DNA of 64,000 nt. Source: Sergeia podlipaevii (lineage: Eukaryota > Euglenozoa > Kinetoplastea > Trypanosomatida > Trypanosomatidae). The notes below the pieces were generated by a model that was given only the letters and a program-made list of their open reading frames with translations, was not told the origin of the DNA and did no database searches. Numbering within the stretch: position 1 is the stretch's first letter; every line of letters begins with the position of its first letter. Positions 10,213-19,217 of the stretch are shown piece after piece. A program made the position numbers and the translations under genes. Location: contig JASANZ010002271.1 in NCBI GenBank assembly GCA_030849805.1, positions 122,691-186,690 of the forward strand, in the 5' to 3' direction.

Positions 10213-11505
10213 ATGGTCGGTCTTCCCATCTTCAAGTTTATCTTTTTGGGTATCCGACAGCTCACGCGCCCCGTCGTCCGGCATGTAGTGACGCGCGCCA
10301 CCAATAACCAGAAAGGCATTACCCGCAGCACATGCATCGTTCTCGGGCGTGTCTCTCTTGGTCTTTCAGGTGTCATTGCCGACTGGTCGCACAACGAGGC
10401 TCTCAAATTTGAAGCAGCCAAGAAGAAGACAATAGAGGATATGAAATCTACGGTAGCGGTACTAGCAAACAAACAGGGGACAGACGCGTCAGCAGAGATG
10501 TCTTCAGCGGCTACAGCGGCAACAAGCGCCGCCACAATCACAACAGCAGCGCCGGCAAGCCATGGCGCGGACGCTGGCACAAGCACAGTAGGGCCAGGAC
10601 CAACGCCGACGGTACCACACATCACAGCCGCAGCAGCGACGGCGGCGGTGGCGAAGGCGGCAGGAATCAAGTCAAATAGTATCGCCGGAACAGGTGCGAG
10701 CACCACGACCACAGCAGAGGGATCAGCTGCGGCCGCGGACGAGCCTCTTCACAAGCCCGCCTTGTACAACCTCACCACCCCACGCTCTCGCTCGCTCCTC
10801 ATGACCATGACATACGGGCCACTGCCGAAGGAACAGGATACATATGACAGCTCTGTTTTTATAGATCCCAAGCGTACAGCCGGTGAGGCGGCACGTGTGT
10901 TCATCCAGCACCCTTACAGAAGCACGTGGGATGTTTTTCAGAAGGCCTTTCTCGCCCCCTTTCCTGAGAAGCGTCTCGTCGACGCTGGAGCAGAGCTGCT
11001 GGTGGAGCTGCTGGCCTACACAATACTAGCCACCCTGCTGTACCTTGAGCTCAAGCAACAGTTTAAGTCGGCTGCCACCAAGGAGGCTCATCTGCAGGCC
11101 AGACTGGAGGCGATTGAGGAGAAGGTGAATGAGTTAATCGAGCACCAGCAGCAGATAGACCAAAGAAGTGAGCAGGGTCGTCGCGGTCGCGTGATCCAGG
11201 TCCTCCCTCCAGCGCCAGAGCTGCGCATCCGGGGTCGGCTGCAGAACGCCCTCCACGCCGTGGAGAGCGGGTACAACTCTGTCGTAAACATTGTTTTTTC
11301 TGGAGAGGAGGTAAATGTCTCTCTAGGCAATCAACAGCAGGGAGGCAGTAGCAAGGCGCTGACACCGCAGAAGGCAAAAGGGTTTTGGGTGCCGCAGGTC
11401 CCCCCTCCTGACGCCTCTGTGAAGGTCAGCAAGCACGATGAAACCGCCACGATGAAACGCGAGCTGCAGATGGCCTTTAACGAAGGTAACACTCGAGAGG
11501 CATAG
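10213..11505 (+). CDS. OPA3-like mitochondrial protein with long internal insert
   Basis: A 430-residue homologue of OPA3, a small mitochondrial membrane protein linked to optic atrophy in humans and to mitochondrial lipid and morphology control. Seen: the N-terminus PIFKFIFLGIRQLTRPV fits the OPA3 start (human has a similar 'LGIRQxxKP' element); a conserved C-terminal core starts near residue 254 with RLVDAGAELLVELLAYTI, forming a membrane segment (about 262-282), followed by a coiled coil (285-320). Between them is an insert, about 85-185, very rich in Ala and Thr, that the family normally lacks. The start is set by matching the family N-terminus and by the splice acceptor at 10145. The assignment comes from motif matching by eye and is fairly confident. 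Confidence 0.8.
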   Translation: MVGLPIFKFIFLGIRQLTRPVVRHVVTRATNNQKGITRSTCIVLGRVSLGLSGVIADWSHNEALKFEAAKKKTIEDMKSTVAVLANKQGTDASAEMSSAATAATSAATITTAAPASHGADAGTSTVGPGPTPTVPHITAAAATAAVAKAAGIKSNSIAGTGASTTTTAEGSAAAADEPLHKPALYNLTTPRSRSLLMTMTYGPLPKEQDTYDSSVFIDPKRTAGEAARVFIQHPYRSTWDVFQKAFLAPFPEKRLVDAGAELLVELLAYTILATLLYLELKQQFKSAATKEAHLQARLEAIEEKVNELIEHQQQIDQRSEQGRRGRVIQVLPPAPELRIRGRLQNALHAVESGYNSVVNIVFSGEEVNVSLGNQQQGGSSKALTPQKAKGFWVPQVPPPDASVKVSKHDETATMKRELQMAFNEGNTREA

Positions 11506-12460
11506 TAAGGGAGGTGGGGAAAGAGAGAGTTGCTACCTTTTTTTTTTTCTTTCAAACTGTTATTTTTTATTGTGTCTGCTAAATGTAAAAAAAAAGAAAA
11601 ATTATTTTACTCTTTGCATGTGCGTTTAAAAAGGTACGATGTCAAAAGTTGGCATTTGGTTCAGTGTGTGGAGGTGGTTTTAAAAAAAAAAAAAAAGAAA
11701 TGAGAGAGAGATAGGCAAACGATGAGGAAGTGCTGTGTGTGTGTTTTTCTTTTTTTCTTATTGGTATTGATATTGAATGAAGTGAAGAGGCACAAATGCA
11801 AATACATTGGTTGCCTTCTTGTCATTATTATTAGTTTTTTTTTGACATTTTTTTTTTGTTGCTGTTGTTCTTTGATTTTATTGTAACCTAACATATTGTG
11901 CGAGCAACAGTGCGGTGGAGCTTTAACGGCAAGACGGCTGTAACACACACACACACATATACACATATACACATATACACGCTACTCCCTTGTTTAGCAT
12001 TTAGGCGTGCATGCATGCATAATCATTATAGTAATGTTTGCTAATATGTGGGCGCAAGAACGGAGCGAATCACTTTTGATGAGGACCTTATTGCGCATAA
12101 AGCAACAGGAAGAAGGAAAGAAAAAGTGATGCTTCAGGGCGGGTTGCACTGCATATATCTTCCTCATTTACTTCTCTCTATTTTCTGCTTTCTCATGCAT
12201 ATGCACGCATGTGTGTGGTGAAACTGTATTTGACAAGGTCCGCACACGTACATAAGCACTTTTTTTTCCTTTCTTTCTCTTTTTTTTTTTCCTTCTCTCA
12301 CGATAGAGCTAGAAATCACGCAGCTGCGGTATATAGCGCCACAAACCACAGCAAAGTGGAAGGGAAAAAAAAAAAAAGGATAGCAACGAGAAGGATTGAT
12401 AGGTAGATAGTTCCGAGAGAGAGAGAGGCAGCAAGAAGACGGAGGGAAGCGGAAGGATAT

Positions 12461-12497
12461 TTCTCCCTCTCTTTTTTTGTTTTATTTTGATTCTTAG
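12461..12497 (+). promoter_or_regulatory. Candidate trans-splice acceptor for the coiled-coil gene
   Basis: A C/T tract running into a T-rich stretch ends in TTCTTAG with AG at 12496-12497. The predicted 5'UTR of about 123 nt includes the (TA)n repeat. Confidence 0.45.
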
Positions 12498-12536
12498 TGC
12501 GTAAGCACAACACAACGAAACACAGTAACTTTTGCC

Positions 12537-12559
12537 TATATATATATATATATATATAT
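12537..12559. repeat. (TA)n microsatellite
   Basis: An uninterrupted alternating T/A run of 23 bases, lying in the probable 5'UTR of the coiled-coil gene. Confidence 0.85.
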
Positions 12560-12620
12560 CGATAGTTTGCGGCACTTGGCTGTAAAACATCTAGAGCCTC
12601 ACCTTGGTGTGGTGTGAAGC

Positions 12621-14297
12621 ATGGAGAGCACAAGTACCAACGGGGAGGAACTCCCTCCACCCGCGGCGTCGCCTATCAACTACGAAGAGAAGTATACCGC
12701 TTTGCAAGCCAAGATGCGAGCATGGAAGGCAACCGTAAGCAGTGAGATGAGCGATGCGGCCATGAAAAATAAAACGCTGCGGGAGGAGCTCAAGGCGGCA
12801 CGGGAAGGCGCAGAAGAAAGCCTGGCCACGCTACGCTTGCGTCTAACCAAGGAGTTCAAGGAACGCACTCAGATGCAGCAGGACGAACTTGACACGCTCA
12901 ACGCGCAAGTCACCAGACTACGCGAGGAGAAACGTGAGCAAGCACAAACCCATGAGAAGGATCTCAAGGCGGCGGAGGTACGTGAGCGAGAACTCTGCAA
13001 GGCTGAGGCGGAGCGGGAAGCATTAGCAGCCGTAGAAAATTGGAAGAGAGAGGTGAGCCAGCTGCAGGCATCCCTGGGGGTGAAGGAGAAGGACGTGGCG
13101 CAGGCGCAGCATGAAGCCTCCCTCCTCACAACGAGACTAGAGCGACTGGGCAGACAGTACGATGAGCTGTCGGAGATTATTCAAGTAGGACAAACTGCTG
13201 CTGCTTCTGCGGGCGGAAACGAGGAAGGCGAAACTGCAGAGGCACTCGATGCAAACAGCGGCGGCGGTAGAGGAATGAAGGACTCATCGTCTGTGATAGC
13301 TGCGAATGACATGACTCATCAACGGCAGATCGACGCCGTGCGGGCGGAGCTCGCCAACAAGCAGCGCCAGACGGAATATCAGCTTGACCAGGCGCGGCGT
13401 GAGTATGAGCAGGAGCGACAGGCACTGATTGGTGAGGTGCAGCAGCGTGAGGAGCAGCTGACAGTGCTACAGAGCCTTCTCCGTCAGACCCAGGCGGAGG
13501 TCACCACTATGCAACAGCGTCTCTCCCAGTTTCAGGCGGAGCGGCACGGGCAAGAGCAGCACTACACTGCGAAGATATCAGCCCTTAGCAGAGAGCTCGC
13601 AGTGCACATGGAGGAACTACACAACTCTACGCAAGAAACAGAAGAAGCTCATAGGCGGCTGGCGAGTGCGCTGGGTCAGATTGAAAGCCTTGAAGCAGAT
13701 GCTGTGAGTAGAGAGGAGGCACTGAGGGCACTCATGCTCTCCGATGACGACAAGCAGCTTGTTCAGCAGCTGCAGAGGTCACTTCATGAGAGTCGCGACG
13801 AAACTGAAGGTTGGAAGCAGCGCTGCGCGAAGCTACAGGAGGAACTCCGCGCCACATCCACATTGCCAACAGTAGATTTCTCTACGGCTGGAAGAGAAGT
13901 ACAACAGCAGCATCACTTTGAAGGAAGAGAAGCCGCCTTGGCTCAGCGCGAGACACGCCTGGAGGCACGCATGCAGCAGCTGCGCGCGACAGAGACGAAG
14001 CTAGATGAAATGAAGAAAACCGTCGCTCAGCAGGCCAGCATTATTTTAAAGCAACGCGGTCACGCGGAGGGTGGTGGAGAAGAGGGGTCATCAAGTGGAG
14101 AGCCACACACACGACTTTCTTTCGATAATGACGAACAGAGCTACGGCCGCGCGGAGTTTATGAATTTGAGAACAATGTTTAGTTCCCGCTGGTACTCGTG
14201 CGCATCTCGTTCGCGTCTGCAGGTGATATTGAGCGTAGCAGTTGGCATGATTTTCTTGCTAATGCTCTCGGTTGGCTCCACACAAGCCAAGGCGTAG
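12621..14297 (+). CDS. Tail-anchored coiled-coil protein, golgin-like architecture
   Basis: A 558-residue protein with no domain I recognise by sequence. Seen: from about residue 20 to 480 it is dominated by heptad-like runs of Glu, Gln, Arg, Lys, Leu and Ala typical of long coiled coil, interrupted by a Gly/Ser-rich hinge near 190-230. The last 26 residues contain one hydrophobic span (VILSVAVGMIFLLMLSV) with only a few residues after it, so it would be inserted post-translationally with the coiled coil in the cytosol. This layout is that of tail-anchored golgins (golgin-84, CASP, giantin) and of some nuclear-envelope or ER tethers. No GRIP domain is visible. The golgin idea rests on architecture only. 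The ATG is preceded by a plausible splice acceptor. Confidence 0.75.
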   Translation: MESTSTNGEELPPPAASPINYEEKYTALQAKMRAWKATVSSEMSDAAMKNKTLREELKAAREGAEESLATLRLRLTKEFKERTQMQQDELDTLNAQVTRLREEKREQAQTHEKDLKAAEVRERELCKAEAEREALAAVENWKREVSQLQASLGVKEKDVAQAQHEASLLTTRLERLGRQYDELSEIIQVGQTAAASAGGNEEGETAEALDANSGGGRGMKDSSSVIAANDMTHQRQIDAVRAELANKQRQTEYQLDQARREYEQERQALIGEVQQREEQLTVLQSLLRQTQAEVTTMQQRLSQFQAERHGQEQHYTAKISALSRELAVHMEELHNSTQETEEAHRRLASALGQIESLEADAVSREEALRALMLSDDDKQLVQQLQRSLHESRDETEGWKQRCAKLQEELRATSTLPTVDFSTAGREVQQQHHFEGREAALAQRETRLEARMQQLRATETKLDEMKKTVAQQASIILKQRGHAEGGGEEGSSSGEPHTRLSFDNDEQSYGRAEFMNLRTMFSSRWYSCASRSRLQVILSVAVGMIFLLMLSVGSTQAKA

Positions 14298-14604
14298 ACA
14301 ATATTGAATAGAGGGGAAGAGATGCAGTTCCGTTTGAACGCGTCAGCATCGCCGGCGAGCATCACATTAAGCTTTTTCTTCTTACTGATTACAACGATAT
14401 TGTCTCTTTATTGAGAAAATGAAAGAGAGAGAAAAAAAAAAAAAATGAGTTCTCGCTCTCTTTATATTTCTATTGCCGCAGGTATGTTGTGTTTGCTATT
14501 TTATTTTTCCTCTTGTCCTTTTCAAATCTTCATGTACTTGTTTCTTTTTTTTTGCGTTTCACTATGGTTTGCCTTCTCATTCCTTTTATATATATTTTTT
14601 ATGC

Positions 14605-14636
<32 letters not shown>

Positions 14637-14638
14637 AT
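14605..14638. repeat. Compound (AT)n-(GT)n microsatellite
   Basis: An alternating A/T run (14605-14628) continues directly into GTGTGTATGT. Confidence 0.8.
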
Positions 14639-15310
14639 GTGTGGCAAAGGGGGGAGAAGAGATGGCATTCTCTTTCACGTGCAGGATGAGCGCTCGAAGC
14701 GCTTACGCACGAAAGAAAAAAAAAGGAATTGAGAAGGGAGAAACACAGGTGTGGTGGCAATCTTTTGATTATTGACATTTTCATCTGCTTTACTGATATT
14801 CTGTTTTTTTTTATTGTAGAATTGTCATCCTTTCTTTTTGTTTTCATCTTTTTTTTTCCCCCTTTCTCCTGTTAACACTATTAACTCACTGATATTTACT
14901 GCTCCTAGAACGTATACCTGCTGCATTGTGTACGCAGGACAGGAGAAACGCATATAGTACTGCTCTCGTTTTCCTTTCCTCCCATCACACGCGTGTGTGC
15001 TTTCATTTTTGATTGAGGACATAAGCAAAATAATCAATCAAGAAAGGGGGAAGAAGGGAAAAAGGAAAACAGAATACCATAGAACTTGTTGTATTCAGAG
15101 AGAGAGAGAGAGAGAGATAAATCTCCGAAAAGTTGAACTACAACTGCTATATATCGCACTTGTCTGCTCTTCTTTTTTTTTGTGGGTGGCGCACAATTCG
15201 CTTCTTGCCTTTTTTTTTTCGCTATTTCGTTTATATAGAGAATAGTACTGTAACTATTTGCCACAGTCATATCGGAGAAAAAGACGGAACACTGCACTGC
15301 ACGCGAACAG

Positions 15311-15357
15311 TTTTCCACTCCTATTTGATTTCTTTGTTATCATAATAATTCTCCAAG
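15311..15357 (+). promoter_or_regulatory. Candidate trans-splice acceptor for the DUF2779-like gene
   Basis: A pyrimidine-rich stretch ends in CTCCAAG with AG at 15356-15357. A second option is AG at 15237-15238 after a stronger T tract. Either favours the ATG at 15390; the in-frame extension upstream begins at a TTG. Confidence 0.45.
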
Positions 15358-15389
15358 GCGCCTTTTTTGCTTTACGTGTCTGCATATAT

Positions 15390-18300
15390 ATGTTTAAGAA
15401 GGCAAACGGAACAGTAGGAAGAGCCGCATCAGCGCGCACACTAGCAGCGGTTAAGAAGAGTCAGAAGATTCTTGAGGCCGCCGCAGCCCATGAAGCCATA
15501 GATATTAATGTCGCTGCTGTGCCGAGTAGCTCAAAGCAAAAAGGGAATGGTGGTATGGTGAAGGCCACTTCTGCCAAAGGCACTGCCACAGGGTCAAGTC
15601 TATTGGAAGGTTCTTTCTCAGCTATGGTGGACACGTTCCGGGCCGTCACGGAGCCCTTCGCTGACACGGACGAGGTCATCTCCTACGCTGAACTCAATCC
15701 ATCCAGTACGCATGAATTAGGCATGCAGCATCACAAGCGACTGAAAGAAGCGCAGGAAGCCGCAGCCAAGGCCGCCAGGGCGGCCTCCGCTAACAAAGCC
15801 ACCGTCATCACGTACCGCACTTTCGCAGCTTCATTAGTGTGCCCCAAGAAATTTTATCTCATGGAAAACCGTCCAGATTTGATTCCCAAGATGTCCATTG
15901 GCGATGCAGTTCACCTGGACGATAGTGTCGGCTTCAACGAGCTCGCGCGAAGGTGGGACCGCCTGCAATTTGGTAGCAAAGCGGTCGTCATTAGCGATCG
16001 CGACTTTGACTGTGCGGTGCAGCACACGGAGGATGTGATCACGAGATACTTCACCACTCAGTACTCCTCTTTAGGGGAGCAGGCCCCCACGCTCACCATC
16101 CATAGACCGGCTTTCTCTGCTCCGTTTGGCGGCGATCGCACCAACCCGGACGCAGGGCACCCGATGTTGCTCCGCAGCAGACCCGCTGTGTTGCGATTTC
16201 GACCTAAGGATAATCAATGGATACTGCTAGAGTCTCAGGCCACGGTCGACCCTCTCAGCGGCCCACATGCTGCACAGTATCTGCAGCGCTTGCACTTCAG
16301 CCTCCTTTCCTTTCGATATTGGATTACGCAGCCGCACATCCCAATCGCGGTGCGCAAGCGTCTGCTGAACATTGATTTCGATGGCATCAACGCAGAGAAC
16401 GAGGCAGGGCACACGCTGGAGACCTCCGCGCGTGTGGCGACACCAATTGATGTAAAGCGAAGCGGTCTGCTGCACATCCGTCAGTTCTTTCCGGGGCCTG
16501 CCACTTTGCTTGACTGTGACCCGCCCCGCCTTGTCAAGTTCATACAGCGCCTGTCCCTTGAGGACCTGCTCGAGGCAGACTACAAGAATCACCTGAAGGG
16601 CAATGGTACCAACGGAGGCGTGTTGGATCTCTCGCACATTCGCGACCTCAGCCCCGAGATACGCAAGGTGCAGGCTGAAGTTGACACGCTGGCACGTAGC
16701 GCTGGCAAGCACACGAACATGCGAAGCACGCGCTCTATCAAGAGCAAGGACGCGGAAGATCACAAGATGCTAGATGCTCAGCAAAAGCTGATAGAGTCCC
16801 TGCTGACACACCACACATTGAAGTTGGTGGAGAAGGCCAAGGATGAGCAAAACGTGCAGCGCTGGATTTCATTCGCAAGGGACTCGCCAGATGGCTGCGT
16901 CAAGTCGGCCTACGCGCAAGCAGAGGATGAAGAACACAAGAGGCGGCGTACCTTAGAGGCTGCAGACGAAGCCGCCGCCGCCGTGACGAGGAGAAAGAAG
17001 GACAAAAGTAAGGCAAGCAAAGCAGCAGCGGCAGATGCGGCACCATCACTGCCGCTGGAGGCGCTATATCCCGCTATTCCTCCCTACTCAGAGTTCTTGA
17101 GTACCCAGTGCACTCGTGGGAGCGGGTGCCCCTTTTTCGTGGAGGGCCTCTGCCTACCGCAGAAGGTGGAGAACGCGCTTGAGGCCATGGACAATCACCT
17201 CTTCACCCTCCCCTCTTCCGCCACTTCGAGGAAAGTGGTGTGGTGGGCAGAGGGTATCCGGACTATTCGGGATATTCTTCATAGACACAAGGTGGGCACC
17301 CTCAAGCTGACTGCGCCACAGCTCCGCTATGTAAAGACCGTCTCTGAGGGCGTCATCGCCATCAACCCAGGTGAAATTGATAACTTCTTTAAAAAGATTC
17401 AATACCCAGTCTTCATTATTGACTTTGAGGCCGTGCAGTTCGCCTTACCACCTTTCTCAAAGGAGCTTGCCTATCAATCTGTGCCTTTCCAGTTTTCTAT
17501 GGATGTTTTCCAGGAGGATATCCTCACGGAGAGACCCACGCACTACGACTTCTTGCACTTTGGCAAGGGCTACTTGCCCAATGAAGACCCCCGCCCCGGG
17601 TGCATTCGGGAAATCATGGCTATTGTCAAGGCGGAGCGGGCGAAGAAGAAGGTCGCAATGGAAAAGTCAGGGGACCTGCAGCGTATTGAAAAAGAAGCAG
17701 AGACCGAACTGCAGGCTGAGGCAGGGGCACGCGGTAAGAATAGAGGACGTAGCAAGAAGCCGCCGAAGATCACCAAGAACTCACCCTTGGAGAGCCCTCT
17801 CACGCCGTATGACGGCTGCTTCATCGCCCACTTTGCGTCCTTTGAAAAGTCGTGCTTAGAAAAGCTGGGTCAGATTGAGGAAGGCTTCAAGGAGGAAATA
17901 AAACAGTTCTACTTTCTTGATACAATGGAACTCTTCAAGAAGGGGTTCACCCACCCCAATGCGCACGGCTCAAACTCGCTCAAGAAGATTCTTCCTGCGC
18001 TGTGTCCAGATATTCAGTACGGCGTATTCGGCAGCGAGCAGAGCGCCTCTGATGGCGATAGCAGCAGCAGCAGTGATAGCAATGACGCCAATAGTAGTGC
18101 AGGAGGTCAAGATGAGCAGAAGGGTGACAACGCGATGGGTGTCTACCGATTGTGGTATCATCAGGAAGGCGGGGGAACGATCCAGGATTTACAGAGGTCC
18201 TCAAGCGCAACCATAGTGCCAGCTTCCACTGCTGTTGTTCGTGCAGCGGCTATGGATACACATGGCGCGGAGGAGCACGGCGTGCGCACGGTGGTCCCGC

Positions 18301-18491
18301 GTGAAATCCGCGACAACATGTGGGCAATGCTCCGCATCCAACTACTTGAGTACTGTTCATTGGATACAAAGGCTCTTTATGAACTCATGCGCGAGATATG
18401 GAAGGAGCGCGAAGCGGTGCGAGAAGGACCTCCGCCAGATAAGACTGGATGGGTCTATACCAAGCCAACACCTCGTATGATATCCTTCTAA
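15390..18491 (+). CDS. DUF2779-type protein: Cas4/RecB-like cysteine set plus DEDD-exonuclease-like domain
   Basis: A 1033-residue homologue of bacterial DUF2779 proteins, probably a nuclease; no substrate is known. Seen: a first segment with SLVCPKKFYLMENRPDL around C151, the 'CPKxxxL' start typical of DUF2779 and RecB/Cas4-like proteins; three more cysteines at 574, 580 and 588 in a C-x5-C-P-F-x5-C pattern. One cysteine before and three after the nuclease core is how Cas4 and AddB hold a 4Fe-4S cluster. The C-terminal part has FIIDFEAV (D678, E680), FIAHFASFE (H814, E819), D844 and LLEYCSLDT (Y988, D992), resembling the Exo I, II and III motifs of DEDD exonucleases. Lys/Ala-rich linkers (about 530-560, 755-800) and a Ser-rich stretch (about 890-910) separate the parts. 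A basic, Ala-rich N-terminus may be a mitochondrial presequence. The family match is by eye; catalysis is inference. Confidence 0.75.
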   Translation: MFKKANGTVGRAASARTLAAVKKSQKILEAAAAHEAIDINVAAVPSSSKQKGNGGMVKATSAKGTATGSSLLEGSFSAMVDTFRAVTEPFADTDEVISYAELNPSSTHELGMQHHKRLKEAQEAAAKAARAASANKATVITYRTFAASLVCPKKFYLMENRPDLIPKMSIGDAVHLDDSVGFNELARRWDRLQFGSKAVVISDRDFDCAVQHTEDVITRYFTTQYSSLGEQAPTLTIHRPAFSAPFGGDRTNPDAGHPMLLRSRPAVLRFRPKDNQWILLESQATVDPLSGPHAAQYLQRLHFSLLSFRYWITQPHIPIAVRKRLLNIDFDGINAENEAGHTLETSARVATPIDVKRSGLLHIRQFFPGPATLLDCDPPRLVKFIQRLSLEDLLEADYKNHLKGNGTNGGVLDLSHIRDLSPEIRKVQAEVDTLARSAGKHTNMRSTRSIKSKDAEDHKMLDAQQKLIESLLTHHTLKLVEKAKDEQNVQRWISFARDSPDGCVKSAYAQAEDEEHKRRRTLEAADEAAAAVTRRKKDKSKASKAAAADAAPSLPLEALYPAIPPYSEFLSTQCTRGSGCPFFVEGLCLPQKVENALEAMDNHLFTLPSSATSRKVVWWAEGIRTIRDILHRHKVGTLKLTAPQLRYVKTVSEGVIAINPGEIDNFFKKIQYPVFIIDFEAVQFALPPFSKELAYQSVPFQFSMDVFQEDILTERPTHYDFLHFGKGYLPNEDPRPGCIREIMAIVKAERAKKKVAMEKSGDLQRIEKEAETELQAEAGARGKNRGRSKKPPKITKNSPLESPLTPYDGCFIAHFASFEKSCLEKLGQIEEGFKEEIKQFYFLDTMELFKKGFTHPNAHGSNSLKKILPALCPDIQYGVFGSEQSASDGDSSSSSDSNDANSSAGGQDEQKGDNAMGVYRLWYHQEGGGTIQDLQRSSSATIVPASTAVVRAAAMDTHGAEEHGVRTVVPREIRDNMWAMLRIQLLEYCSLDTKALYELMREIWKEREAVREGPPPDKTGWVYTKPTPRMISF

Positions 18492-18735
18492 TTGTATGCT
18501 ATTTTAACTATGCATCTCTTTAAGAACGAAATGTTTTTTTTTGGAAAAAAAAAGTCTTTCGCTGGTTCTGCTGTATAGAGGAGAGAGGGGTGTTGGATAT
18601 CCAAACATATATATATATATATATTGATGGTTTTCTTATTGTGGCTTTCCTTCCTCGATAGTTGTCCTGGTGTGACGGTGGCGGCCTTGAGGAGGAGGAG
18701 GAGCATCCTTGCATGTGTTTGTTTAGCTGTGTATG

Positions 18736-18764
18736 GTGTGTGTGTGTGTGTGTGTGTGTGTGTG
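18736..18764. repeat. (GT)n microsatellite
   Basis: About 14 uninterrupted GT units in the spacer after the DUF2779-like gene. Confidence 0.85.
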
Positions 18765-19018
18765 GTCGCACCTTGTACTTTCACCTAAGTCAAGTTCTTC
18801 ACTTGTTAAAGACACACATTACACACACAAAACATATATATATATATATGGAGAGATGGATAGAGACGCTCTGTGCAGTGAAACTCTGGGAGGAGTTGAG
18901 GGTGTGAAATTGTTATGCACGCGCTCTTGTGTGTCTTCACGCTTGAGCTGTAAGCTGCCGGGTGTGCTCTTTTTTTGGTATTTTTTTAAAAAAAAAAAAT
19001 GGTTTCACTCTACATTGA

Positions 19019-19076
19019 TTTTCCTTTTTCTATTTTATGTGTATCTCTTGTCTTTTTTTTTCTATCACAATTAAAG
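19019..19076 (+). promoter_or_regulatory. Candidate trans-splice acceptor for the USP-like gene
   Basis: A T/C-rich tract is followed by AAAG with AG at 19075-19076, giving a 5'UTR of about 141 nt that is purine-rich. Confidence 0.45.
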
Positions 19077-19217
19077 ATTATTTTTAGAGAATCCTAAGTG
19101 CGGGGTGTGAGGTCGAAAAGAAAAGCAGCTGCACTCAAGAGAGAGAGGGAGAGATAGAGAGCGGGGAAGAAGGAAAGGAAAACTCCGGAAGAAATCAAAC
19201 AAAAAAATAACAATTGA

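Larger units (their letters stand above)
11506..12620. other. Intergenic spacer
   Basis: A 1.1 kb spacer. It has a TTTTAAAA-type homopolymer junction near 11680-11696, a short CA run near 11943-11957, T-rich tracts and a (TA)n run at 12537-12559 just before the next gene. No gene seen. Confidence 0.6.
14298..15389. other. Intergenic spacer
   Basis: A 1.1 kb spacer with (AT)n running into (GT)n at 14605-14638, a (GA)n run at about 15098-15117 and T-rich tracts near 15169-15222. No gene seen. Confidence 0.6.
18492..19217. other. Intergenic spacer
   Basis: A 0.73 kb spacer with (TA)n at about 18606-18624, (GT)n at 18736-18764, (TA)n near 18835-18850 and a T7-A12 junction near 18980-18999. No gene seen. 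Confidence 0.6.

Noticed and set aside
15258..15389. N-terminal extension with a hydrophobic segment on the DUF2779-like protein
   Set aside because: It starts at a TTG; the hydrophobic run comes from T-rich spacer sequence upstream of or across the splice site.
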